Shown piece after piece: positions 38,100 to 47,117 of a stretch of 64,000 bases of DNA; the stretch's first letter is position 1; every line of letters starts with the position of its first letter. A model generated the notes under the pieces. It made no database searches. It was not told the DNA's origin and saw nothing but the letters and a program-made list of their open reading frames with translations. The DNA comes from Bacteroides sedimenti. Lineage in GTDB: Bacteria > Bacteroidota > Bacteroidia > Bacteroidales > Bacteroidaceae. A program made the translations under genes and the position numbers. Location of the stretch: NCBI RefSeq assembly GCF_040365225.1, contig NZ_AP028055.1, positions 2,046,001 to 2,110,000 on the forward strand, read 5' to 3'.

Positions 38100-38128
38100 G
38101 AGTATAAAGAGTCGCATTCTTTATACTC
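38100..38128. terminator. Stem-loop between fecR and susC of PUL 2
   Basis: Perfect 10-bp stem GAGTATAAAG / CTTTATACTC with a 9-base loop. It lies 22 bases past the FecR stop, flanked by A/T-rich sequence. It probably ends the fecR transcript, so susC is driven from its own ECF-dependent promoter within 37981-38099. Confidence 0.7.
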
Positions 38129-38150
38129 TTCTTTTTTTTAGATCTTTTCT

Positions 38151-39167
38151 TTATTTTATGCTTATCTTTTTTACAATTACCTCCTTCCCATCTATTTTAT
38201 ATTCAATTGGTGTTAACAAATTAACCAATTTGAATGCTTCAGTTAGTGACTCTGTTTTTATTTTAAAAGTATACTTGTCATTATTATTATAATTATTTCT
38301 GGTTTTAATTTGTACACCATACCAATTATTCAGCATATTTATCATTTCAGTAAAACTTTTATTTTCTATCACCAATTGATCTTGAGCCCATAATATTGAT
38401 TCTTCAGCATTACAATCTTCAATAGAATATTTAAAGTTTTGTTTATCAACATCAATTCGTTTACCAGGTAATAATTCTGAAATCAATTTATGATTCGATG
38501 TTTGCTCTAAAGCAATCTTTCCACGAATAAGTGTCACTTTCACTTCATCACCCATAAATGAATTAATATTAAAAGCTGTTCCCAGCACTTTTATATCTAC
38601 TCCCGAAACTGTAACTATGAAAGGATGTTTTTTATCTTTCTTCACATCGAAAAAAGCTTCTCCTTCAAGATTTATATTTCTTGTTTTACCAATAAATGAA
38701 CTAGAGTAAGATATTTTTGAGCCAGAATTTAACCACACATTAGTTCCATCAGGCAAAATAACTTGTGATTTTTGTCCTGGAGGAGCAATTACACTTGTTA
38801 TGTGTTCGGCATTTATTCTAAAATTCCTACTATTAATAATATAATTTAAAGAAAGAGTGAAAACAACTGCAATAATGGCAACAGCACTACTTAGTTTAAT
38901 TAAAAATGGCAATCGATAGATCTTTCCTGTCTCTTCTCTTAATGGTTTTATACTATTCATTATCGCATTCCATGTATTTTCTTTATCCGGAACAACAATA
39001 TTATCTGATTCTTTCAAATCTAATATTGCCCGAATATCTTCGTAAGCCTGACGGTTAGATGGACTCATATTAAGCCACTCTTCAAAAATAAATTTCTCAT
39101 CATTTGTTAATTGATCAAATTTATCCTTTGCAATCAAATTATAAATTTCAGGTTTAATTCCTATCAT
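38151..39167 (-). CDS. FecR family anti-sigma factor (PUL 2)
   Basis: 338 residues. A cytoplasmic N-terminal segment with FEEWLNMSPSNRQAYEDIR (about 28-50) would hold the sigma factor. A single membrane helix (about 83-108) separates it from the periplasmic FecR domain (about 120-215: IAPPGQKSQVILPDGTNVWL, FDVKKDKKHPFIV). A C-terminal DUF4974/STN-like domain (about 265-338) ends EYKIDGKEVIVKK. It keeps the ECF factor inactive until SusC binds its glycan. It is encoded divergently from its presumed sigma partner, rather than downstream of it on the same strand. Confidence 0.93.
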   Translation of the reverse strand: MIGIKPEIYNLIAKDKFDQLTNDEKFIFEEWLNMSPSNRQAYEDIRAILDLKESDNIVVPDKENTWNAIMNSIKPLREETGKIYRLPFLIKLSSAVAIIAVVFTLSLNYIINSRNFRINAEHITSVIAPPGQKSQVILPDGTNVWLNSGSKISYSSSFIGKTRNINLEGEAFFDVKKDKKHPFIVTVSGVDIKVLGTAFNINSFMGDEVKVTLIRGKIALEQTSNHKLISELLPGKRIDVDKQNFKYSIEDCNAEESILWAQDQLVIENKSFTEMINMLNNWYGVQIKTRNNYNNNDKYTFKIKTESLTEAFKLVNLLTPIEYKIDGKEVIVKKISIK

Positions 39168-39333
39168 CAGCTTAATTATAATTGTTTTATAAAAAAGACA
39201 CTATATATATCTTCTTCCCCCAAAAGAAAATGAAAAAAAATCATCCTTAACAAAAAATAATCTGGAAATATTATAAATTATTCACAAGAATTCTGATATC
39301 CACATATTTTTTATAATTTTCAAAGAAAAAGAG

Positions 39334-39341
39334 TAATTTTG
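39334..39341 (+). promoter_or_regulatory. -7 box of the PUL 2 ECF sigma gene
   Basis: TAATTTTG matches TAnnTTTG. It overlaps an in-frame TTG at 39339 and so excludes that codon as the start. The ATG at 39384 lies 42 bases downstream. Confidence 0.6.
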
Positions 39342-39383
39342 CAAGAACCTTTTTTGAATGAATTAAGAGAAAGTGGTTTTTAT

Positions 39384-39902
39384 ATGAACAATAAATTCGA
39401 AATCAAAACATTAATTTCTGAAAAAGTCTTCGAAGAGATATTCAATGAGTATTATGATTCTCTTTGTTCCTATTTAAATACTTTCACTCAAGATCAGGAT
39501 ACTATACAAGAAATTGTACAGGAAGTTTTTATTAAACTTTGGAAAAACAGAGAAAATTATCAAATCTCCGATATAAAACATTATTTGTTCAGAGCAACAA
39601 GAAATCAAGCCTTAAATCATTTTAGAAATATAAAAGCAGAAAGCCATAAACTTGAAGAATGGGTAGAATATAAGAAAAAATCAAAAGAAGGACGAGAACG
39701 AATTGATATTGAAAAAAATCTAGATTTAATGCAAAAAGCAATCGAAACACTTCCACCAAAATGCCGAGAAATATTGATTTTATGTAAATTAAGCGGTTGG
39801 TCTTATAACGAAGTGGCAAAACACTTGAATATAAGCACAAAAACCGTAGAAAATCAAATGGGTATTGCTATTAAAAAATTAAAAGAACTTCTCCTTCAAT
39901 AA
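39384..39902 (+). CDS. ECF RNA polymerase sigma factor (PUL 2 regulator)
   Basis: 172 residues from ATG 39384. Sigma region 2 (about 18-85: FNEYYDSLCSYLNTF, QEIVQEVFIKLWKNR) and region 4 (about 115-170: LPPKCREILILCKLSGWSYNEVAKHLNISTKTVENQM). In host-glycan PULs of Bacteroides such ECF factors are released by FecR when the transporter is occupied. The pair faces away from the SusC operon, which it should activate through a promoter around 38.0 kb. It is followed by a terminator shared with valS. Confidence 0.93.
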   Translation: MNNKFEIKTLISEKVFEEIFNEYYDSLCSYLNTFTQDQDTIQEIVQEVFIKLWKNRENYQISDIKHYLFRATRNQALNHFRNIKAESHKLEEWVEYKKKSKEGRERIDIEKNLDLMQKAIETLPPKCREILILCKLSGWSYNEVAKHLNISTKTVENQMGIAIKKLKELLLQ

Positions 39903-39973
39903 AAAAGAGGGGTTCTCTTCAATTAATTGGTTATTATAGAAAAAGAGACCGATAAAGTGAATACATTAAACAT

Positions 39974-40009
39974 AAAAAAGGGAGCAGTCATAAGATCACT
40001 CCCTTTTTT
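39974..40009. terminator. Bidirectional terminator between the ECF sigma gene and valS
   Basis: Stem AAAAAAGGGAG / CTCCCTTTTTT with a 14-base loop, A-run on the left and T-run on the right. Suited to both converging transcripts. Confidence 0.85.
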
Positions 40010-40039
40010 GTTAAAGATCAACTTCTTTATGTTTTACGA

Positions 40040-42670
40040 TTATTTCTTTTCGAATCCTTCGATGCTTTCCTTGAGAGATTTAATGATACTCTCGGCATCG
40101 GCCTGTTTCTTACGTTCCATCTCGATAACCGCGGCAGGAGCGTTGTTCACAAACTTCTCGTTGCTCAGTTTCTTAAGTACTGACTGAAGGAAACCTTCCT
40201 GATACTTCAGATCGGCTTTCAGCTTTTCAATCTCGACAGCCACATCAATCATGTCGCCAAGAGGAACCGCGTACTCGGTTGTTCCAACGAGGAACGAAGC
40301 GGCACCAGCCGATTTCTCGTTGACAGACTTCAGAGAAGAGAGGTTGCACATCTTTGAGATGGAAGGAGTCCAGCTTGCAACCGGGTTTTCTCCGATAATT
40401 TCCAGCTCTAGAGGGTTCTTCTGTGCAATGTTCTTCTGCAGACGAATGGTACGAACTCCTGCGATCACCTCTTTTGCTACTTCGAATGAAGCAAGTGTAC
40501 CTTCATTGGCAGCAGGATATGAAGGAAGGGGCTGAACCATGAGGCTTTCGCCATCCTTACGTTCGGTGAGGCATTGCCACAACTCTTCGGTAATAAATGG
40601 CATGAATGGGTGAAGCAGTCTGAGCAAATCGTCGAAAAACTTCAGGGTTACCGCATAGGTCTTGCCATCAATCGGAGCTCCGTAAGCAGGCTTAATCAAC
40701 TCAAGATACCAAGAAGAGAACTCGTCCCAGAAGAGTTTATACACCACCATCAGGGCTTCGGACAAACGATATTTAGAGAAGAGGTCTGCCACCTCGGCAA
40801 TTGCCTTGCTCATCATCTGCTGGAACCATTCGGCAGCCAATGTTGCAGCTTCGGAAGGTGCTATTGTTTCGTCAACCTCCCACCCTTTTACCAGGCGGAA
40901 TGCATTCCAGATTTTATTATTGAAGTTACGGCCTTGTTCGCACAACTGATCGTCGAACAAGATATCGTTTCCGGCTGGAGCTGCCAACATCATTCCCATA
41001 CGAACACCATCAGCACCGAACTTTTCAATCAGATCGAGCGGATCGGGTGAGTTACCCAACGACTTGGACATCTTACGTCCAATCTTGTCGCGAACAATAC
41101 CGGTAAAATATACATTCTTAAACGGCATCTCCTTGTTATATTCGTAACCGGCAATAATCATACGGGCTACCCAGAAGAAGATGATATCCGGACCAGTTAC
41201 AAGGTCGCTGGTGGGGTAATAGTAATTTATTTCTTTGTTGTCCGGGTTATTGATACCATCGAACAGTGAAATTGGCCACAACCAGGAAGAGAACCAAGTA
41301 TCGAGGCAATCTTCGTCCTGACGAAGATCGGACAGTTGCAGGTTGGCGTCGCCGGTTTTTGTGCGTGCCAGTTCCAATGCTTCCGCTTCGGTGGCAGCAA
41401 CCACGAATCCACCTTTCGGAAGGAAGTAAGCCGGAATACGGTGTCCCCACCACAACTGACGGGAAATACACCAGTCCTTCACATTCTCCATCCAGTGACG
41501 GTATGTATTCTTGAATTTTGCCGGGTGAAACTTGATATCATCGTTCATCACCGCATCTAAAGCCGGTTTAGACAGATCGGTCATCTTCAGGAACCATTGC
41601 ATGGAAAGTTTTGGTTCGATAACCACATTGGTACGTTCTGAGTATCCCACCTTGTTATCATAAGCTTCCACTTTCTCCAACAATCCGGCAGCAGCGAGGT
41701 CTTTTTCAATCTGCTCACGTACATCAAAGCGATCCATGCCTACGTACATGCCTCCGGCTTCGCTGATGGTTCCGTTAGCATTGAAAATATCGATGGTTTG
41801 GAGATTGAATTTCTCACCCAGCATATAGTCGTTCACATCGTGAGCCGGAGTTACCTTGAGGCAACCTGTACCAAACTCGATGTCTACATATTCATCCATA
41901 ATGATCGGCACAGCGCGGTTCACCAACGGAACAATTACCTTCTTGTCCTTCAGGTAGCTGTAACGAGGGTCGTTGGGGTTTACACAAACGGCACTATCGC
42001 CCAAGATGGTTTCAGGACGAGTTGTGGCCACAATGATGTATTTACCCTCTTCGCCTTCGACCATATAGCGCAGATAAAACAGCTTGCTATGCTCTTCTTT
42101 GTAGATAACTTCCTCGTCAGACAAAGCGGTCAATGCCTTCGGGTCCCAGTTTACCATACGTACTCCGCGGTAAATCAGCCCTTTTTTATATAAATCGACA
42201 AAAACCTTGATTACACTTTCCGAGCGCAGATCGTCCATGGTAAATGCAGTACGATCCCAATCGCAGGAAGCCCCCAGTTTTTTAAGCTGTTCAAGGATGA
42301 TACCACCATGCTTATCTGTCCATGCCCAGGCATGTTTCAGGAATTCATCGCGAGACAAATCAGTCTTTTTTATTCCTTCTGAAGCCAGCTTATTCACCAC
42401 TTTTGCTTCGGTGGCAATAGAAGCATGGTCTGTTCCAGGTACCCAGCAAGCATTCTTTCCTTCCATACGGGCACGACGTACCAGAATATCCTGAATGGTA
42501 TTGTTAAGCATGTGTCCCATATGCAGCACACCCGTCACATTTGGAGGAGGAATCACGACGGTATACGGTTCACGTCCATCAGGTTCTGACTTAAATAATT
42601 TATGTTCCAGCCAGTACTGGTACCATTTATCCTCCACGTCTGCGGGGTTATACTTACTTGCTAATTCCAT
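40040..42670 (-). CDS. valS: Valyl-tRNA synthetase
   Basis: 876 residues. Class I synthetase charging tRNA-Val. HIGH motif in VIPPPNVTGVLHMGHML (about 37-53), CP1 editing domain in the middle, the KMSKS motif in GRKMSKSLGNSPDPLDL (about 550), an anticodon-binding helical domain, and a C-terminal coiled-coil tRNA arm (KLKADLKYQEGFLQS to the end). Full length for the family. It is divergent from mazG, and each gene has its own -7 box in the 115-bp gap. Confidence 0.98.
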   Translation of the reverse strand: MELASKYNPADVEDKWYQYWLEHKLFKSEPDGREPYTVVIPPPNVTGVLHMGHMLNNTIQDILVRRARMEGKNACWVPGTDHASIATEAKVVNKLASEGIKKTDLSRDEFLKHAWAWTDKHGGIILEQLKKLGASCDWDRTAFTMDDLRSESVIKVFVDLYKKGLIYRGVRMVNWDPKALTALSDEEVIYKEEHSKLFYLRYMVEGEEGKYIIVATTRPETILGDSAVCVNPNDPRYSYLKDKKVIVPLVNRAVPIIMDEYVDIEFGTGCLKVTPAHDVNDYMLGEKFNLQTIDIFNANGTISEAGGMYVGMDRFDVREQIEKDLAAAGLLEKVEAYDNKVGYSERTNVVIEPKLSMQWFLKMTDLSKPALDAVMNDDIKFHPAKFKNTYRHWMENVKDWCISRQLWWGHRIPAYFLPKGGFVVAATEAEALELARTKTGDANLQLSDLRQDEDCLDTWFSSWLWPISLFDGINNPDNKEINYYYPTSDLVTGPDIIFFWVARMIIAGYEYNKEMPFKNVYFTGIVRDKIGRKMSKSLGNSPDPLDLIEKFGADGVRMGMMLAAPAGNDILFDDQLCEQGRNFNNKIWNAFRLVKGWEVDETIAPSEAATLAAEWFQQMMSKAIAEVADLFSKYRLSEALMVVYKLFWDEFSSWYLELIKPAYGAPIDGKTYAVTLKFFDDLLRLLHPFMPFITEELWQCLTERKDGESLMVQPLPSYPAANEGTLASFEVAKEVIAGVRTIRLQKNIAQKNPLELEIIGENPVASWTPSISKMCNLSSLKSVNEKSAGAASFLVGTTEYAVPLGDMIDVAVEIEKLKADLKYQEGFLQSVLKKLSNEKFVNNAPAAVIEMERKKQADAESIIKSLKESIEGFEKK

Positions 42671-42711
42671 GTTTTATTTGATAATTTATTAATTCATTGA
42701 ATATTGGGGGA

Positions 42712-42719
42712 CAAAATTA
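42712..42719 (-). promoter_or_regulatory. -7 box of valS
   Basis: TAATTTTG on the minus strand, 41 bases before the valS ATG. Confidence 0.5.
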
Positions 42720-42753
42720 ATAAAAAATGGCGATTATCTGCGAAAGAAATAGC

Positions 42754-42761
42754 TACTTTTG
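42754..42761 (+). promoter_or_regulatory. -7 box of mazG
   Basis: TACTTTTG, exact TAnnTTTG match, 24 bases before the ATG at 42786. Confidence 0.55.
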
Positions 42762-42785
42762 CTGTTGATTAAATGATTTACTGAC

Positions 42786-43571
42786 ATGCATACAAGAAAA
42801 GAACAGATGGAAGCCTTTGGACACTTTCTCGATATTCTGGATGAATTAAGAGAAAAATGTCCATGGGACAGGAAACAGACTAACGAAAGCCTGAGAGCCA
42901 ACACAATTGAAGAGGTGTACGAATTAAGTGATGCACTAATGAAGGGAGACAGCAAGGAAACCTGCAAAGAGCTGGGTGACGTATTGCTTCATGTGGCTTT
43001 TTACTCTAAAATAGCTTCGGAAAAAAATGAATTCGACATAAAGGATGTATGCGACCACCTCTGCGAAAAGCTGATTTTCCGCCATCCCCATGTATTTGGA
43101 GATACAGTGGCCGAAACAGCCGGACAGGTGACACAGAACTGGGAACAGCTGAAAATGAAGGAAAAGGGAGGAAACAAATCCGTGTTGAGTGGTGTGCCCG
43201 CTTCCCTACCCTCGCTGATTAAGGCGTATCGCATGCAGGACAAAGCACGGAATGTGGGATTCGATTGGGAAAATAAAGAGGATGTATGGAATAAAGTGAA
43301 AGAAGAATTCGATGAGCTGCAAACAGAAATCTCGTTAATGGACAAAGACAAGGCGGAAGCAGAATTTGGTGATTTATTTTTCAGCATTATCAACGCAGCC
43401 CGACTATACGGGATCAACCCAGACAATGCACTGGAGCGTACGAACCATAAGTTCATCCGGCGATTTAATTATCTGGAAGAAAACACTATAAAAAAAGGGA
43501 TTAATCTTAAGTATCTTTCCCTGGAAGAGATGGATAAATATTGGGAAGAAGCAAAAAGAAAAGGATTATGA
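42786..43571 (+). CDS. mazG: Nucleoside triphosphate pyrophosphohydrolase MazG
   Basis: 261 residues. Hydrolyses NTPs to NMP and pyrophosphate, a house-cleaning role. It has two MazG domains: the first with LREKCPWDRKQTNESLRANT, EEVYELSDAL and KELGDVLLHVAF, the second with EEFDELQTEI and AEFGDLFFSIINAARLYG. EExxE...ExxD metal-binding residues are present in both. Typical length for the long bacterial type. It is not a toxin-antitoxin member here; no mazEF genes are adjacent. Confidence 0.95.
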   Translation: MHTRKEQMEAFGHFLDILDELREKCPWDRKQTNESLRANTIEEVYELSDALMKGDSKETCKELGDVLLHVAFYSKIASEKNEFDIKDVCDHLCEKLIFRHPHVFGDTVAETAGQVTQNWEQLKMKEKGGNKSVLSGVPASLPSLIKAYRMQDKARNVGFDWENKEDVWNKVKEEFDELQTEISLMDKDKAEAEFGDLFFSIINAARLYGINPDNALERTNHKFIRRFNYLEENTIKKGINLKYLSLEEMDKYWEEAKRKGL

Positions 43572-43584
43572 TATCCAATAAATA

Positions 43585-43619
43585 AGGGTGGAGATACTTT
43601 CACAATTATACTCCACCCT
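43585..43619. terminator. Bidirectional terminator after mazG
   Basis: 9-bp perfect stem AGGGTGGAG / CTCCACCCT with a 17-base loop followed by CTTTTCC. It lies between converging mazG and the Spy-like gene. Confidence 0.75.
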
Positions 43620-43665
43620 CTTTTCCTACTCAAATTTTCGACTAAAACAATGCTATATTTTTTCC

Positions 43666-44106
43666 TTAAGGTTTACGGCCTAGTTCTTTAAGTAATTCTC
43701 TATGAAAGCGCATTTCTGCTCCTTGAACTTTAAATATCTTCTCGCAGGAAAGAATTGTTTTAAATTTTAAAAAATATGCTTTTTCTAGCTTATCTGAAGC
43801 TATACGGTTATTCAATATACTCGTAATAATCGATTCGTATTGCGCTTCAGTTAAATCCTCATGCTTACCCTTCCTCATCTTAGCCCATGCTTGATCGTTC
43901 AAGGCTTTCTTTTTATCCTGCAGTTCATAATATACCGGAAAAAATTTTGCAGCTTCCTCTTTGGTCAGTCCTGCTCTTTCTGTCAGAAATGCGGTCTGTT
44001 TCTGACGAAACTCTTCTTGCGACATCTTGGGACGATTCCATTCCTGAGCAAATGCACCAACCACTGCAAAGCAAGAAATCATCATTAATAAAAACAATCT
44101 TTTCAT
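43666..44106 (-). CDS. Periplasmic Spy/CpxP-like small protein
   Basis: 146 residues with a signal peptide ending GAFAQ (about 21). The mature part is helical and charged: RQKQTAFLTERAGLTKEEAAKFFPVYYELQDKKKAL, with a later ISI-like helix pair ending FHRELLKELGRK. The layout is like the Spy/CpxP periplasmic chaperones, which bind unfolded proteins or metal stress signals. It is the last gene of the operon L,D-transpeptidase, ECF sigma, membrane anti-sigma-like protein. A role as stress sensor or output of that sigma factor is inferred. Confidence 0.72.
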   Translation of the reverse strand: MKRLFLLMMISCFAVVGAFAQEWNRPKMSQEEFRQKQTAFLTERAGLTKEEAAKFFPVYYELQDKKKALNDQAWAKMRKGKHEDLTEAQYESIITSILNNRIASDKLEKAYFLKFKTILSCEKIFKVQGAEMRFHRELLKELGRKP

Positions 44107-44132
44107 AATTCTGTAATTTATTGATAACGAAG

Positions 44133-44501
44133 CTATTCAGCCTCTGTTAAACATTCATATAAAGAATAATCGTCCATCATCGAGTGATCCATTAAATTGT
44201 CAACATCCTGATCGGTAATCATCTCTTTTTCGGTGCTATTTACTGCTACCGATGACTTATGTGATGAAGTTAGGTTGACCATTACACGAACCCCCAGTAA
44301 GATTCCTGCAAAAACAGCAGTCATATAGAGCCACGGCCTGATTCGATTCCATATTGTGACGTGAGGCTTCTTGAAAGTTTTATCTTCTTTCTCGGGCAAC
44401 TGCTCCATGATACGTTCCTTGAAGTTCTCAAAATAACCTTCAGGTACGGTAAAAGGGTTGCCATTGCCACATCTTCTCTTTATTTCATCTTCCACTTTCA
44501 T
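44133..44501 (-). CDS. Small single-pass membrane protein, probable anti-sigma factor
   Basis: 122 residues. A cytoplasmic N-terminus (NPFTVPEGYFENFKERIMEQL) is followed by one membrane helix (about 54-72, WLYMTAVFAGILLGVRVMV) and an acidic C-terminus. The PEGYFE..F pattern is typical of small Bacteroidetes proteins encoded after ECF sigma genes. It lies 48 bases after the sigma gene and 26 before the Spy-like gene. The anti-sigma role is inferred from position and topology. Confidence 0.7.
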   Translation of the reverse strand: MKVEDEIKRRCGNGNPFTVPEGYFENFKERIMEQLPEKEDKTFKKPHVTIWNRIRPWLYMTAVFAGILLGVRVMVNLTSSHKSSVAVNSTEKEMITDQDVDNLMDHSMMDDYSLYECLTEAE

Positions 44502-44549
44502 ATCTTCTCTGCTTAAACTAATTATTTGACTATATATAACCTAAAAGGT

Positions 44550-45104
44550 TTAAAAGTAATCTTTTAAAAAGCTCTCTATTTTTTTCACCGCATGGTGATA
44601 AGACGCTTTTAAAGCCCCTACGGAGGTGCCGAACAGACTGGACATCTCTTCATATTTCATCTCCTGATAATATTTCAGGTTGAAAACCATTCGTTGCTTC
44701 TCAGGCAGGGTGAGTAATGCTTTTTGCAATAAAAGCTGAGCTTCCTCCCCTGAAAAAAAAGGATCGCCCTCTAGTTTATTGACTGCATCCGCTTCGGGTT
44801 CATCAATTGAGAGCATGGATGAAGCCCGCTGTTTATTGAGAAAAGTGAGACACTCATTAATTGCGATGCGATAAAGCCAAGTGGATAGTTTAGATTCGGC
44901 ACGGAAATAATCAATATTTGTCCACGCTTTAATAAACGTATTCTGCAATAAATCATTCGCATCTTCATGAGAGAGTACCATCCGACGGATTTGCCAGTAA
45001 AGCTGCTCGCTGTATTGGTCAACAATACGGGAAAAGGCCTCTTTCTGGGTATCTTCGTCCTGTAGCAATGCCAGCACTTCTTTCTCGTTATAAGATGGAG
45101 TCAT
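44550..45104 (-). CDS. ECF RNA polymerase sigma factor (cell-envelope operon)
   Basis: 184 residues. Region 2 has DQYSEQLYWQIRRMVLSHED, DANDLLQNTFIKAWTNI and RAESKLSTWLYRIAINECL. Region 4 has TLPEKQRMVFNLKYYQEMKYEEMSSLFGTSVGALKASYHHAVKKI. It lies 11 bases after the L,D-transpeptidase gene and is followed by the presumed anti-sigma factor and Spy-like protein. It may control its own operon and link it to envelope stress. Confidence 0.92.
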   Translation of the reverse strand: MTPSYNEKEVLALLQDEDTQKEAFSRIVDQYSEQLYWQIRRMVLSHEDANDLLQNTFIKAWTNIDYFRAESKLSTWLYRIAINECLTFLNKQRASSMLSIDEPEADAVNKLEGDPFFSGEEAQLLLQKALLTLPEKQRMVFNLKYYQEMKYEEMSSLFGTSVGALKASYHHAVKKIESFLKDYF

Positions 45105-45115
45105 ATTTTATGTTG

Positions 45116-46924
45116 TTATAATTTTCTTAATTTTTTCAGTATAGGCTGATCAAATTTATAAACATCTTTGCAATAATTCAGCGCTCCGTCGTGAGAGGGA
45201 TAGATTGTGTAATAATCCAGAAAAAGAGGAACCATCTCCGGAAAACTATAGGTTTTAATTGGTTTATATCCCGGCATTTCCAACAACTCTTTTCCTTTCT
45301 CCGTTTTAGGAGGAAGATCAATCGCTATCCGAATTTTATCCATCATCTTCTCATCTTTCTTTTTTAAAAGGAAGAAAACAAAGTCCAGTGGCTTCTCCAA
45401 CCGGACACAACCATGGCTCACCGCTCTTTCTGCTCTTAAAAAAGCCTGACGGGAAGGGGTGTCGTGCAAATAAACCGCAAAAGCATTGGGGAATCGAAAG
45501 ATCAATCTGCCCAATGAGTTGCCCTCACCCTTCTCCTGCTTAACACTGTAAGGTATCTCACCCTCAAAGTCCTTCCAGTTCACCGCTAGTGGATCAACCT
45601 CGTTACCTTCTTTATCATATACCTTCATCTGATTCCGTTCAAAATACGCCGTATCTTTCATAAAAGCCGGGATTATCTCCTTTCGTACAATCGATTTAGG
45701 TACATTCCAATATGGATTCATCTGCACATATGCAATACGACTAGCCAACAATGGAGTTTTATTTTCGTATGACCCACAGCAGATTTTCATCTCCAATACC
45801 GAATCTGCTTTTTCATCAAAAGCCTGTAACATAAAGGCGGCAATATTAACTATTACATATTTTGATCCTTTATCTATCTTAGTTTGCCATCTCATTCGCT
45901 CCATATTAACTATCAATCTTTCCTTGTAATATCTCATCGGACGATTTAAGGCTTCGATAGTATTGTTGCCGATGAACTTATCGGTAGGTATGCTGTTTCG
46001 TAATCGAAAAGAATTCACCGCCGAAAGTAAATCGAAAGAAAACGAAGAGTAAATGCTACTAGCATGTTCAATACGTGGAAGATATCCCAGCTTTATTAAT
46101 TTTTCTGCAATAAGCGGAACAGCGGGATGCACATCTCCTTCTTTTAACTTAAGTCCACCTATGTATGGAATACGCTCTGAAGGAAGATCTTTTTGTGCAT
46201 TTATCCTGATATACTCTTTTTGCATTGAGAGATAAAACGGATTTCTAGGTTGAACTTCCTGTAGAAAACTCGACAGATTGTTTTTTGTGTTTTCCATTGC
46301 TTTCTCTGCAAACATCCTGTTACTTCGTTTCAACGGAATAGAATAGTAAACTTTCATCTTAGGAGGAGCTAGTGAATCTCTCACTTCACCCGGCTTTAGC
46401 TCTTCTTCGTCTATGTTATTAAGAATATGATGCGGGCTTACAAAGCCATAGCTCATTCCGCATACATAACGAAGATAAGCAGAAGACAAATCGTATTCAA
46501 GTTCAGCAATCAGTTTATTTATATTATCTCTCTCATCAATATTCAAAGAACGCAGTTTTGCAAAATTTCGTTTTATCTTAGACACGGAAAACATTTCAGG
46601 GTTTAATCCATGAACCCACGAATTTTCGAGCCAATGCAATAATTCATTGATTTTTTCCCAATCTCCAAAAGAAGTCAACCATAAAGAGGCGTCCTCACTG
46701 GTATAAAAGTTGAATAATACAGAATCTCTTACTGAATGAATACTTCGCTGAGCACAAAGTCTTAGAAGATATTTATGCACTTTCATTCCATCAATTTCAT
46801 AAGAAGGATTTCTCATCTTCTGGGAAGAAGTAAATTCAGAATAATCCATCGCTCTCTTTTTATCAAGAGTACAAGAGAAAATCAATAACAGGAAGAGAGA
46901 AAGAAAAAATAATCTTTTTATCAT
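45116..46924 (-). CDS. L,D-transpeptidase (YcbB/YkuD family) lipoprotein
   Basis: 602 residues. Signal peptide with lipobox LLIFSCTL (Cys18). An N-terminal scaffold domain (about 45-240) is followed by a peptidoglycan-binding-like segment (about 265-320, VPLIAEKLIKLGYLPRIEHA) and a YkuD catalytic domain (about 350-530) with HDTPSRQAF and SHGCVRLEKPLDF, where Cys is the nucleophile. Predicted to form 3-3 cross-links in peptidoglycan or to attach proteins to it in the periplasm. First gene of the sigma/anti-sigma/Spy-like operon, with an own -7 box (46966-46973). Confidence 0.92.
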   Translation of the reverse strand: MIKRLFFLSLFLLLIFSCTLDKKRAMDYSEFTSSQKMRNPSYEIDGMKVHKYLLRLCAQRSIHSVRDSVLFNFYTSEDASLWLTSFGDWEKINELLHWLENSWVHGLNPEMFSVSKIKRNFAKLRSLNIDERDNINKLIAELEYDLSSAYLRYVCGMSYGFVSPHHILNNIDEEELKPGEVRDSLAPPKMKVYYSIPLKRSNRMFAEKAMENTKNNLSSFLQEVQPRNPFYLSMQKEYIRINAQKDLPSERIPYIGGLKLKEGDVHPAVPLIAEKLIKLGYLPRIEHASSIYSSFSFDLLSAVNSFRLRNSIPTDKFIGNNTIEALNRPMRYYKERLIVNMERMRWQTKIDKGSKYVIVNIAAFMLQAFDEKADSVLEMKICCGSYENKTPLLASRIAYVQMNPYWNVPKSIVRKEIIPAFMKDTAYFERNQMKVYDKEGNEVDPLAVNWKDFEGEIPYSVKQEKGEGNSLGRLIFRFPNAFAVYLHDTPSRQAFLRAERAVSHGCVRLEKPLDFVFFLLKKKDEKMMDKIRIAIDLPPKTEKGKELLEMPGYKPIKTYSFPEMVPLFLDYYTIYPSHDGALNYCKDVYKFDQPILKKLRKL

Positions 46925-46965
46925 ATACTTATATTAGTTCACAATAACAAACCGACTATAACTGA

Positions 46966-46973
46966 CAAAGATA
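46966..46973 (-). promoter_or_regulatory. -7 box of the L,D-transpeptidase operon
   Basis: TATCTTTG on the minus strand, exact TAnnTTTG match, 41 bases before the ATG at 46924. Confidence 0.55.
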
Positions 46974-47020
46974 AAGTATTTTAGTAAATAACCACACAAC
47001 CGGAGAATCTCTTAAAAAAG

Positions 47021-47055
47021 AAATCACCCGCCTGAGATTTACAGACGAGTGATTT
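47021..47055 (-). terminator. Intrinsic terminator of the 277-residue protein gene
   Basis: On the minus strand a 14-bp stem (AAATCACTCGTCTG / CAGGCGGGTGATTT, G-U pairs allowed) with a 7-base loop is followed by CTTTTTT. It lies 62 bases past the stop codon. Confidence 0.8.
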
Positions 47056-47117
47056 AATTGAGAATATCTTTAAAAGAGAATGCACCGAAAAATAAGATAG
47101 TGCAATCTTCTAATTCT

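Noticed and set aside
39339..39383. TTG start adding 15 residues to the PUL 2 sigma factor
   Set aside because: The codon lies within the -7 box of the gene, so it would not be transcribed.
40574..41050. 158-codon ORF antisense to valS
   Set aside because: Shadow of valS; no domain, and the opposite strand is a clear synthetase.
43001..43456. 151-codon minus-strand ORF within mazG
   Set aside because: Shadow of the mazG frame; Ser-rich composition with no features.
42786..43571. MazG as part of a toxin-antitoxin system
   Set aside because: Two-domain pyrophosphohydrolase with no mazE or mazF genes nearby; housekeeping enzyme.
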